64,000 bases of DNA, taken from positions 392,707 through 456,706 of the forward strand of contig JACOXI010000003.1 of the NCBI GenBank assembly GCA_016176335.1, written 5' to 3'. Position numbers and translations under genes: made by a program. Below the pieces are notes generated by a model. The model searched no databases. It was given only the letters and a program-made list of their open reading frames with translations, and was not told the origin of the DNA. The number at the start of each line of letters is the position of its first letter. Position 1 is the stretch's first letter. This document shows positions 54,659-62,302 of this stretch, piece by piece. The stretch is from Candidatus Daviesbacteria bacterium (GTDB lineage: Bacteria; Patescibacteria; Microgenomatia; Daviesbacterales; UBA10151).

Positions 54659-54849
54659 TTGAAAGATTATGGAGGCTGTTTCATCAAAAAGTTACCTACA
54701 ACCAATATTATGAAATTTTCCCTAAATTTAAGGTGTCTTGCCTAAACTTCTTTGAGAAGATCCACCTTTTCCAAAAAGAAATGAGGACACTACTAACTAA
54801 TAGTTTTCAACTAATTCCCACCCAAAAGTTGCAAATTGCAGTTAGTTAG
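54652..54849 (+). pseudogene. Possible gene fragment without a start
   Basis: A reading frame with no start codon, bounded by stops at 54649-54651 and 54847-54849, encodes about 65 residues with coding-like composition (for example TYNQYYEIFPKFKVSCLNFF and MRTLLTNSFQLIPTQKL). It could be the C-terminal tail of a lost gene. The end abuts the transketolase remnant on the other strand, which suggests a rearrangement joint near 54845. I do not recognise the family, and chance openness in this short stretch cannot be excluded. Confidence 0.3.
54793..54849. repeat. Inverted repeat at the remnant junction
   Basis: CTAACTAA (54793-54800) and TTAGTTAG (54842-54849) are perfect 8-nt inverted copies separated by 41 nt. 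They bracket the point where the two decayed fragments meet. Confidence 0.5.
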
Positions 54850-54915
54850 GTATACCATTGCTAATACCTCTCTTCGGATTTCTTTTGAAAGTTCCTCGAG
54901 CTTTTTTAATTCCAT
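54811..54915 (-). pseudogene. Transketolase N-subunit remnant
   Basis: ATG 54915 lies one base after the stop of the SDR gene on the same strand. The first 25 or so codons read MELKKLEELSKEIRREVLAM then VYLTN, the canonical first helix of transketolase N-subunits (LEEL-KEIRREVLEMIY). The reading then loses similarity and stops at 54811. The rest of the gene is gone. Its position shows that an SDR-transketolase operon once existed on this strand, in addition to the intact transketolase pair at 50747-52564. Confidence 0.75.
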
Positions 54916-54916
54916 G

Positions 54917-55933
54917 TTATTGCTTTAAATTTCTAAACCATTCTGAAGTAATTACTAAACCTTCATTTAAGGAGACAAAGGTTTTTTTTTTAAATTCAGA
55001 AAGATAGCGATTATTATCTAAGGTTAATATTAGTGGTGTACCTCTTACCGCTCTTTCTTTAAATTTGTTATTAAATTTTGCCTGGTTAATTTGGGCTATT
55101 AATTTTGCAAGGTTTTTAATCGTAGTAGTTTCCTTACCGCATGCATTATAGACAATTTCTCTTCCGTTAAGCATTATATTTAAAAGCACCTCAATCATAT
55201 CAGTTATGAAGCAAAAAGTTCGCTCCGCCAGGCCTTCATCCATCATTATAATTTCCTTCGCTTCTTGAGCTTTCTTTATAAATTCTGAAATTACCCGTTT
55301 ATCATCATATTTTACTCCTGGACCATAGGCAATAAGCGCCCGAGCTATTTTAATTTTAATTTTTTTACTAAAAAGATAGCAAATAGTTTCGGCAAGGCGT
55401 TTTGATTCAGAGTAAATTGCCCGGTCTGTTAATGTATTCACATTACCAAAGTATGTTTCCTTTGTTGGAACATGAGTTTTATCTGCCTCTCCATATACTT
55501 CTGCTGAGCTTAAATAAAGAAAAATTGCCCGGTTTTTCTCAGATTGTTCAAGAAGATCAAACAAGACATCTATATTTAGACTAACAGTTTCTTTTGGGTA
55601 TTCTAAAAATTTTTTAGGTTGGGCGTAGGTTGCGCAATGAATAAGATATTGAAACTTGAGATTTTTTAACAGTTCATTTTTTGTAAGGTCTCGTTGTATA
55701 TACCTGATTGTTGCCGATTGCGGCATCCATAATTCTCGCGAAGATCGATGAATTGCTATAATCTTGAGATTCAGTTTTTCTCTTTCGTTTAAAAAATCCA
55801 AGTAAGCTACGAGGTTTGATCCTATAAGTCCACTTGCTCCGGTAATGAGAATGGTTTTGTCTTTTAATTGGGTGCAGTTAAGAACGGTAATTGTGGAGTA
55901 ATATTCTTGAATGAATTCTTGTAAAGTCTTCAT
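54917..55933 (-). CDS. Extended SDR, UDP-xylose synthase/epimerase-like
   Basis: ATG 55933 fits the promoter: TAGAAT at 55949-55944 ends 10 nt before it, so starts at 55954 and 55996 would lie in or before the -10 box. The 338-residue product has a 25-residue N-terminal helix, then KTILITGASGLIGSNLV, LSSAEVYGE, YSESKRLAE (the Y-x3-K pair), RALIAYGPG and ERTFCFITDMIEVLL. The N-terminal helix and the GASGLIG loop match the UDP-glucuronate decarboxylase-like group often seen beside branched-sugar genes. It is the intact counterpart of the SDR remnant at 52561. Confidence 0.88.
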   Translation of the reverse strand: MKTLQEFIQEYYSTITVLNCTQLKDKTILITGASGLIGSNLVAYLDFLNEREKLNLKIIAIHRSSRELWMPQSATIRYIQRDLTKNELLKNLKFQYLIHCATYAQPKKFLEYPKETVSLNIDVLFDLLEQSEKNRAIFLYLSSAEVYGEADKTHVPTKETYFGNVNTLTDRAIYSESKRLAETICYLFSKKIKIKIARALIAYGPGVKYDDKRVISEFIKKAQEAKEIIMMDEGLAERTFCFITDMIEVLLNIMLNGREIVYNACGKETTTIKNLAKLIAQINQAKFNNKFKERAVRGTPLILTLDNNRYLSEFKKKTFVSLNEGLVITSEWFRNLKQ

Positions 55934-55943
55934 ACATTGGGTT

Positions 55944-55972
55944 ATTCTACTCATTTTTTTATTGCGAAGCAA
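55944..55972 (-). promoter_or_regulatory. Promoter for the SDR gene
   Basis: On the - strand TTGCTT (55972-55967) and TAGAAT (55949-55944) are 17 nt apart; ATG 55933 follows after 10 nt. Confidence 0.5.
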
Positions 55973-56012
55973 CAAGCTTGTCTTATTTATTAGCAATTAC
56001 TTATCCTTCATA

Positions 56013-56041
56013 TTGTGAGATTTCCTACAAAACTGTATACT
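56013..56041 (+). promoter_or_regulatory. Promoter for the GT2-Fcl-GT-C operon
   Basis: TTGTGA (56013-56018), a 17-nt spacer and TATACT (56036-56041) form a good sigma-70-type promoter. Transcription would start near 56048, after ATG 56042, which leaves ATG 56066 as the first usable start. AAGGA (56059-56063) is a weak, close Shine-Dalgarno site. Confidence 0.6.
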
Positions 56042-56065
56042 ATGTTAGATTTAAAAATAAGGAAA

Positions 56066-56899
56066 ATGAGAGACAACTTACCTAAAATTTCTATAGTAAT
56101 GCCTTGTCTTAATTCGGTCGACTTCATTGAAAGATCAATAAGATCAGTTATTGAACAAGAATATAAAAATATTGAACTCTTTATAAAAGACGGTGGTTCT
56201 AGTGATGGTACCTTAGAAATAATTAGACATTATGCTAAAAAGTACCCACGTTTACTAAGGTGGATTTCTGAAAAGGATAAAGGGCAGGCAGATGCAATTA
56301 ATAAGGGTATGAAAAAAGTAAATGGAGATATTTTAACTCATTTAAACGCAGATGATGTTTATAAAGAGGGTGCATTAAGAAAAGTTTCCGAATATTTTAT
56401 GAAAAATCCTAATGTAATGTGGGCATATGGTAAGGCTGATATTATAAATGCCAATGATAAGGAAATAAGAAGGTGGATTACTCTTTATAAGAATTTTTGG
56501 CTGAAAAATTATTCTTACAACACGCTTCTAGTGTTGAATTATATTTCTTCAATGGCTTGTTTTTGGAGAAAAGAGGCAGCCAAAGAGGTAGGAGAATCGG
56601 ACATTAATCAGCCTTTTGTTATTGATTATCATTATTGGTTAAGACTAGGAAAAAAATATAAGGCAGGAGTTATAAATGAGTATCTTTCAAGTTTCAGAAT
56701 AAGCTATTCAAATAAAAGCAGTATAGCTTTTGTTAAACAATTTCAAGATGAATTTAATGTTGCCAAGAGATTTACCAATAATAATTTAATTCTTTTTTTA
56801 CATCTTTTACATTATAACCTAATAATTTTTATATATTCCATTTTAAAAATTATTAAGAATTTTACTTCTAGAAATTCAAATATCCAGGGTAGTGCATAA
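56066..56899 (+). CDS. GT2 glycosyltransferase, NADD type (copy B)
   Basis: Start at 56066 (MRDNLPKISIVMPCLNS) is chosen from the promoter position; GTG 56015 lies within the -35 box. The 277-residue protein has KDGGSSDGTLEII, EKDKGQADAINKGM, and LNADDVYKEGALRKV as metal site, and is the close paralogue of the gene at 49950. The C-terminus has a hydrophobic stretch (LIIFIYSILKII) suggesting membrane attachment. An Fcl-like SDR follows 9 nt later, mirroring the GT2 and Fcl-like pair of the other copy. Confidence 0.9.
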   Translation: MRDNLPKISIVMPCLNSVDFIERSIRSVIEQEYKNIELFIKDGGSSDGTLEIIRHYAKKYPRLLRWISEKDKGQADAINKGMKKVNGDILTHLNADDVYKEGALRKVSEYFMKNPNVMWAYGKADIINANDKEIRRWITLYKNFWLKNYSYNTLLVLNYISSMACFWRKEAAKEVGESDINQPFVIDYHYWLRLGKKYKAGVINEYLSSFRISYSNKSSIAFVKQFQDEFNVAKRFTNNNLILFLHLLHYNLIIFIYSILKIIKNFTSRNSNIQGSA

Positions 56900-56908
56900 A
56901 AGATACGC

Positions 56909-57850
56909 ATGAAAGATAATACATTCTCTTTAAGAGATAAAAAAATCTTAGTGACTGGTGGGGCTGGTTTTCTGGGGAAACATGTAGTTGATAAGATTAT
57001 TAAGAAGAACCCAAAAAAAGTGGTCATACCTAGATCTAAAGATTATGATTTAAGAAATCAGAAAGATTGCGAAAAGGTAGTTCAAGGTATGGATTTAGTA
57101 ATCCATTTGGCTGCAAATGGTGGTGGTATTGGTTATAATCGGGCAAATCCAGGGACACTTTGTTATGACAATCTAGTGATGGGAACTCACATGATAGAAG
57201 AGGCAAGACGAGCAGGAGTACAGAAGTTTGTCGGTTTAGGTACTATTTGCCAATATCCTAAATATACCCCCGTACCTTTTAAAGAAGAAGATCTATGGAA
57301 AGGTTATCCCGAAGAAACAAACGCTCCCTATGGTCTTGCAAAAAAAATGCTTTTAGTCCTATCTCAAGCCTTCAGGCAGCAGTATGGATTTAATGCGATC
57401 CACTTAATGCCAGTTAATCTATACGGCCCTGGGGATAATTTTAACCCCGAGTCTTCACATGTAATACCGGCTTTGATAAAAAAATTTGTGGACGCAAAGA
57501 TTAGAAATGATGAATTTGTAGTAGTCTGGGGTTCAGGTAATCCAACAAGAGAATTTCTATATGTTGAAGATGCCGCCAGAGCAATAGTTTTAGCTGCGGA
57601 GAGATATAATAAACCAGCTCCAATCAATTTAGGATCTTCCTTCGAGATATCTATCAAAGACTTGGTAAACTTGATAAAAAAATTAACAGGATACAAAGGT
57701 AATATTGTCTGGGATAAAACTAAGCCAGATGGACAACCGAGGAGAAAATTGGATACATCAAAAGCAGAAAAGGAGTTTGGATTTAAATCAAAAACAAATT
57801 TCGAAGAAGGTTTAAGAAAAACGATCAAATGGTACTATGATAATTATTAA
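56909..57850 (+). CDS. GDP-L-fucose synthase-like SDR (copy B)
   Basis: A 313-residue SDR: ILVTGGAGFLGKHVV at 13-27, HLAANGGGIGYNRANPG, GLGTICQYPKYTPVPFKE, and Y141-x3-K145 (APYGLAKKM). MPVNLYGPGDNF, VIPALIKKF and VWGSGNPTREFLYVED match the Fcl/WcaG family and the paralogue at 52779. The Cys in GTICQYP occupies the place of the catalytic Cys of GDP-fucose synthase. Co-transcribed with the GT2 before it and the GT-C protein after it. Confidence 0.88.
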   Translation: MKDNTFSLRDKKILVTGGAGFLGKHVVDKIIKKNPKKVVIPRSKDYDLRNQKDCEKVVQGMDLVIHLAANGGGIGYNRANPGTLCYDNLVMGTHMIEEARRAGVQKFVGLGTICQYPKYTPVPFKEEDLWKGYPEETNAPYGLAKKMLLVLSQAFRQQYGFNAIHLMPVNLYGPGDNFNPESSHVIPALIKKFVDAKIRNDEFVVVWGSGNPTREFLYVEDAARAIVLAAERYNKPAPINLGSSFEISIKDLVNLIKKLTGYKGNIVWDKTKPDGQPRRKLDTSKAEKEFGFKSKTNFEEGLRKTIKWYYDNY

Positions 57851-57860
57851 AAATAAGTGA

Positions 57861-59750
57861 ATGAAAGATTTAAATCTCCATTTGCTGGTTAAAACTTTAC
57901 TCTATTGGTATATATTTATATTTATTTCAACAGAGATTTTGTCTTATTTTAGAATTTTAGAGAGAATGTACATATTTTTAGCTGAAAGTTTTTTTTGGAT
58001 ATTTTTCTTATTTTTATATAGAAATGAAACAATAGAGGTTGTAAGAAGTATAAATTTTTATTCTAAAAAAACTTTAGCGCTGCTGATACTTTTCTCATTG
58101 ACCTTTGTGCAGGGTTTCTCTAGCGCGCCTAATTCAGCAGATAGTATGGTTTATCACCTTCCGAGAATAATGTATTGGGTTCAAGAAAAAACTCTTTTTC
58201 AGGATGTAATTCGTAATGTCCATGATTATATGCCGCCATTTGGTCATTATATTTTACTTCATTTGTATTTGATTTTTGGCAATGACAGATTCTTATTTTT
58301 TTCTCAGTGGAGCGGATATGTAACAACTGTAGTTATTAGTGGATTGATTGCAAGGAATTTGGGTGCAAATAGACAAATCAGTGGTTTAACTTCTCTTTTA
58401 GTTGCAACTATTCCGGTGGCAGTTTTGCAGGCTACCAATACTACAGTAGATATGGTGGTTACAGTTCTGGTAGTTTTATCCACATATTTAGCTTTAAGAT
58501 TAAATGAGCCAAGAATATTTGATTATATACTCCTTAGTTTTAGCCTAGGATTGGGAGTATTGACTAAACAAATTTTTTTAATATACTTTCCGATCCCTAT
58601 AGGAATTATTCTTGTTAAGTTTCTAACGGTTAACAAAAGACAAATCTTATCTAAAGGCAAAAAGATCTTAATGTCATTGCTGATTGGGTTTTCGATTATT
58701 ATCTTGATCCAGGCGAGATTTATTTCTCAGAATCTAGCCATTTATGGGCATATCGCAGGCGCCAAAGTTGACTACCTGGGACAATCTACTCAGGTCACTT
58801 TCGTAGGAATTTTCTCTAATTTAATAAAAAACACAATGCTTAATATCCCCTTACCTCTTTTTGCTAAAGAAGCGGAAAATGTAATTTTATCTATTCATAA
58901 ACTAATTGGTATAGATATAAATGAGTGTTCGACAACATTTTGTGATGAGGATTTTAAATTTAGAATTGTAAGGGCAATATATCCCCAGGAGGATATAGCT
59001 TCAAATAGTTTTCATCTTCTGCTGATTGTTGTAGCCGGGATCATCTTACTCAAGCAATTCATCAACAAAAGAGTAAATTATTTAGAGATTACTATTTATA
59101 GTTTAGCGCTTTTATCATATGTTTTATTTTCCACCTTAGTGAAGTGGCAACCCTTTCATTCACGGCTGCAGATGCCATTTTTTGTTATTGGAACTATTCC
59201 TTCAGTACTTGTATTGTCAAAATTTAAAAGAGGTTTAATTTTTGTAAGAAGTATATTGTATTTATCCGTCTTTCTCGCTCTACTGCTGATTTTCCTTAAT
59301 GTTTTGAGACCATATGTTTCTTATAATCTTTTTTATGAGTCTGTGAAATCTTATACTTTTAATTTCCGCGGGATACCTGGATCTTTTAAGGGAATTCCAG
59401 AATCTTTTTTTAGCAAACCTCGTACTTTACAATACTTTAATTCACGTCCTTATTATCTTAAACCTTATATAGCTGTAATTAATTCTTTATCAGATAAAAA
59501 TACTAAAGCTTCAGTGGCTTTTGATCTATCTTATGGATTTGAATATCCACTATGGCATTTTTTAAAAGAATATAATTTAAACTACAAAATTGTACCTAAC
59601 TCCAAAAAAACAGCTGATACAATTATAATTTCAACCCAAGAGAAATCGTATAAATTATTAGGTTATTACACAGAATGTTTTAAAACTGATGTAGAAATAC
59701 AATATAGCTATGTTTGTATATCAAAGCCAGATTACTTGAGGAGGTACTGA
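57861..59750 (+). CDS. Large polytopic membrane protein, GT-C/GT39-like
   Basis: A 629-residue protein with about 12 helices. The acidic loop is APNSADSMVYHLPRIMYWVQ near residues 90-110, then DYMPPFGHYILLHLYL, a carrier-loop-like region, and TNTTVDMVVTVLVVLSTYLA. A C-terminal soluble domain of about 110 residues follows the last helix and contains two Cys near the end. The ADSMVYHLPR motif occurs in many uncharacterised GT39-like proteins of bacteria. Last gene of the + operon; 19 nt of its 3' end overlap the convergent gene. Confidence 0.8.
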   Translation: MKDLNLHLLVKTLLYWYIFIFISTEILSYFRILERMYIFLAESFFWIFFLFLYRNETIEVVRSINFYSKKTLALLILFSLTFVQGFSSAPNSADSMVYHLPRIMYWVQEKTLFQDVIRNVHDYMPPFGHYILLHLYLIFGNDRFLFFSQWSGYVTTVVISGLIARNLGANRQISGLTSLLVATIPVAVLQATNTTVDMVVTVLVVLSTYLALRLNEPRIFDYILLSFSLGLGVLTKQIFLIYFPIPIGIILVKFLTVNKRQILSKGKKILMSLLIGFSIIILIQARFISQNLAIYGHIAGAKVDYLGQSTQVTFVGIFSNLIKNTMLNIPLPLFAKEAENVILSIHKLIGIDINECSTTFCDEDFKFRIVRAIYPQEDIASNSFHLLLIVVAGIILLKQFINKRVNYLEITIYSLALLSYVLFSTLVKWQPFHSRLQMPFFVIGTIPSVLVLSKFKRGLIFVRSILYLSVFLALLLIFLNVLRPYVSYNLFYESVKSYTFNFRGIPGSFKGIPESFFSKPRTLQYFNSRPYYLKPYIAVINSLSDKNTKASVAFDLSYGFEYPLWHFLKEYNLNYKIVPNSKKTADTIIISTQEKSYKLLGYYTECFKTDVEIQYSYVCISKPDYLRRY

Positions 59751-60532
59751 TTCCAAAAATTACGATCATTTTTTGACCAAGCATGACAACCAAAAGGCAA
59801 CTGATAGCTGTTTAGCTTGAAACATCTTCTGGGAAATCTTTCAAAAGAAAATTTGAGTGCTTCGTTAAAAGGGGCCACTTTAAATTTAGGGTGATATTTG
59901 ATTGCTTCAAATGACCAAAAACCATCTTCATTAAATGGATAATCTCTAGGTGGAGCATTGAGCCATCTGTTATGTGATTTATTCATAAAAACTGCAAGTA
60001 TAAACCATAATTTTCTAATATTTGTTTTGTTAGAAGTTCTGGTTGCAAGTCTTTCGGTAATACTGATTACTTTAAGGAAACTAGTCACTTTTCTTAAAGA
60101 AAAACCCCCGTTGGCTCCTTTAATAGTTTCACCCTTTTTATAAGATAAATTGTTAATCACTGAATTAAAAAGGGGCGCTCCAATATAATCATAGCCTCGA
60201 TGGCACCATTCCATTAATTGGTCAGAAAAAACAAGGGCATCCATTTGATAAATCAAAATATATTCATAATTTATAAATTGTTCATAAAATAATTTACTGG
60301 TAAGCAGCTCGGAGTATTTTTCCACAGAAGCAAAGTATTCGTTAGAAAATTTTATTAATTGAACTTTGGGAATTTTAAGAGATATTTTCTTTATGCTATA
60401 AGGCAGGATTAAAAATTTATCATAATTTTTTAAGAATTTATTAAGATGATTTATGGAAATCTCCTCATCTTTGGAAAGATACACTTTGTAATAAGGAATG
60501 ACTATTGCAATTTTTTTAATTTTTTTTCTCAT
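59732..60532 (-). CDS. DUF5672 putative glycosyltransferase
   Basis: A 266-residue protein with YILIYQMDALVFSDQLMEWC, RGYDYIGAPLF, GANGGFSLRKVTSFL, and LPFGCHAWSK, the order of motifs of the DUF5672 family, which is often found in glycan loci and looks GT-A-like with a QxDA in place of DxD. It overlaps the 5' end region of the upstream gene's 3' end by 17 nt on the same strand, and the convergent GT-C gene by 19 nt. A role as an uncharacterised glycosyltransferase is an inference. Confidence 0.82.
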   Translation of the reverse strand: MRKKIKKIAIVIPYYKVYLSKDEEISINHLNKFLKNYDKFLILPYSIKKISLKIPKVQLIKFSNEYFASVEKYSELLTSKLFYEQFINYEYILIYQMDALVFSDQLMEWCHRGYDYIGAPLFNSVINNLSYKKGETIKGANGGFSLRKVTSFLKVISITERLATRTSNKTNIRKLWFILAVFMNKSHNRWLNAPPRDYPFNEDGFWSFEAIKYHPKFKVAPFNEALKFSFERFPRRCFKLNSYQLPFGCHAWSKNDRNFWNQYLLK

Positions 60533-61550
60533 TTCTTTTGTAAGTTTTAAAAATTTCTTCAGTATCTTTAATTATTCTCAACAATTCCTTTTTATTGTTA
60601 ATGCTATTTGTTCCGCAATAGTAATTTAGTAGAGTTCGCTGTTTAGAAGTTATTCTAAATTGAACCTTGGAGAACTCTTTTATTACTTGATTATAAGGTT
60701 CGGATTTCCAGTAATCAGTTACAACTTTTTTAAGATATCCTTGGCCGCTCATTTCTGGTTGTTGGTAGAAAATTATATGGGGTTTATTCATATATATGGA
60801 ATAACTCAAGGGTGAGCTGGCATCATTAGATATGGTTAAATCTGAATTATATATAATACTTTTTAACCTTGGAAGAAATGAGGGATCTAGAATGTGTCCG
60901 GCTGTGACACACTCCCAACCTAGATTTTGATAGTATTTATGTTTTCCCAATAAAACATCTTTCCAATACATACATACCCTAACGGTTTTAAAATCTTTTG
61001 CTATTTCTGCAATTTTTTTGTATGACCAATCCACATTATAATAAGTGGTTAATCCAATCAACGAATGAGCAGGAAAAAATAGTAGTGTTTTACCTAGTCT
61101 ACGCCTCTCTTTTTTTAACTGTTCTTTGCTAAGATAATGAGGAGCATACTGGATAAATGGTCCAATTGCATAAGCTGTCCTGCCAAGTTTTTTAAAAACT
61201 TTAGTTCGATACTTACTGTATGTAATAAACGCTGGAAGATTTGACTCAAGTTCTATCTTAGCAACCTGCTCAGATAGATATAATCCATGTTCTATATTGA
61301 ACTTAAATTGATAAGACTCTGGTAATCCTAAGAATTTCTTAAGTATTTTTGCATGGCCATACCAGTCGTTAACCGGTTGAAGTTCATTAGTAAATGGTGC
61401 AAACATGTTAATATGTTTTGAGAGGGGGATAATATCGGTTAGAGATAGCTTCGATCTTTTCTTTATTTCCTGATCATACAAAAGTTTACTCACTGAATTT
61501 TTATTAATTGTGTAGAGAATATCTTTAAGTGTTTTTTTGAGAAAATGCAT
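60516..61550 (-). CDS. GT-B-like putative glycosyltransferase
   Basis: A 344-residue protein, probably soluble. The first half has WYGHAKILKKFLGLP and NIEHGLYL, and AIGPFIQYAPHYLS; the second half starts at LLFFPAHSL and has RVCMYWKDVL, AGHILDPSFLPRLKSII and DLTISNDASSPLSYSIYMNK then PHIIFYQ. The order (second Rossmann-like half, a switch of tiers, a conserved SND near the end) resembles GT-B glycosyltransferases of capsule loci. I do not recognise a named family. First gene of a two-gene operon with the DUF5672 gene. Confidence 0.7.
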   Translation of the reverse strand: MHFLKKTLKDILYTINKNSVSKLLYDQEIKKRSKLSLTDIIPLSKHINMFAPFTNELQPVNDWYGHAKILKKFLGLPESYQFKFNIEHGLYLSEQVAKIELESNLPAFITYSKYRTKVFKKLGRTAYAIGPFIQYAPHYLSKEQLKKERRRLGKTLLFFPAHSLIGLTTYYNVDWSYKKIAEIAKDFKTVRVCMYWKDVLLGKHKYYQNLGWECVTAGHILDPSFLPRLKSIIYNSDLTISNDASSPLSYSIYMNKPHIIFYQQPEMSGQGYLKKVVTDYWKSEPYNQVIKEFSKVQFRITSKQRTLLNYYCGTNSINNKKELLRIIKDTEEIFKTYKRNEKKN

Positions 61551-61569
61551 AGGATTTTTGGATTGAATT

Positions 61570-61578
61570 TGTTACAAT
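61570..61578 (+). promoter_or_regulatory. Extended -10 promoter for the methyltransferase at 61583
   Basis: TGT-TACAAT is an extended -10 element with five of six -10 matches. It ends 4 nt before ATG 61583 and 13 nt before an in-frame ATG at 61592, so the second ATG may be the one used. Confidence 0.45.
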
Positions 61579-61582
61579 CAAA

Positions 61583-62302
61583 ATGTTAAGTATGAATAAT
61601 TATATAAAACATTTACAAGAACTTTCCAGTGCTCAAACATTAATAAGAAAAAAAGAATATATTGATTATAATCTAAATAGGTATTTTAAAGAAATAGGAT
61701 TTAGAAATCTTAAAGTTTTAGAGGTAGGGCCCGGACTAGGTGAATTTGAAAGTTATCTAAACGAAAAGGAAGTTGAAGATATTGATTTAGTAGATAATGA
61801 TAAACAAGTATTAAATTATGTTTCCAAAAAATATAAAGTTAATAAGATATTTCTGGCTAAAAGTATAGTACAACTTCATAAGCATTTACAAAAGTATAAT
61901 TTTATATTTATGATGCAGGTTTTAGAACATTTGCCAATTAATCAACATAAAACTATATTCAAAATTTTATATAATCATTTAAAACAAAATGGGTATTTTG
62001 TAATTGTTGTGCCCAATGGTAATAATCCTCTGGGACTTGTAGAAAGATATGCAGATTTACAGCACACGACTTGTTTTACTGAACAATCACTGAAAGATTT
62101 AGTAAATTTATCTGGAATAAGGGGATATCAAATAGGGATTAAGGGATATGAAATACCATCCTATAACATAATAAATATATTAAGAATTGTTCTCCAAAAA
62201 TTACTTCATGCAATTCTACTTTTAATTCTGATCATTAATGGAGGGGTATATTTTAAAATTATGACTCCGAACATAATGATGATTATCAGGAAAAATCGTT
62301 AG
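61583..62302 (+). CDS. Class I SAM-dependent methyltransferase
   Basis: A 239-residue protein (236 if ATG 61592 is used). KVLEVGPGLGEFESYL at 44-59 is the SAM-binding loop, LVDNDKQVL is motif II, and MMQVLEHLPINQH and GYFVIVVPNG complete the Methyltransf_11-like core. A hydrophobic stretch (about 200-225) before the end may bind the membrane. Single-gene + strand unit whose 3' end overlaps the convergent GT by 17 nt. Confidence 0.85.
   Translation: MLSMNNYIKHLQELSSAQTLIRKKEYIDYNLNRYFKEIGFRNLKVLEVGPGLGEFESYLNEKEVEDIDLVDNDKQVLNYVSKKYKVNKIFLAKSIVQLHKHLQKYNFIFMMQVLEHLPINQHKTIFKILYNHLKQNGYFVIVVPNGNNPLGLVERYADLQHTTCFTEQSLKDLVNLSGIRGYQIGIKGYEIPSYNIINILRIVLQKLLHAILLLILIINGGVYFKIMTPNIMMIIRKNR

Noticed and set aside
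54793..54849. The inverted repeat as a transcription terminator
   Set aside because: The stem is A+T-rich, the loop is 41 nt and no T-run follows on either strand, so it is not a typical intrinsic terminator.
55971..55980. Palindrome around CAAGCTTG in the divergent gap
   Set aside because: It is short and could occur by chance; no second copy was noticed nearby.
56015..56065. GTG start for the GT2 gene at 56015
   Set aside because: It falls inside the predicted -35 box and would not be in the transcript; the family N-terminus begins at 56066.
57364..57828. A 154-codon open frame on the - strand
   Set aside because: It is antisense to the Fcl-like SDR, which has all family motifs; the open frame reflects codon bias on the other strand.
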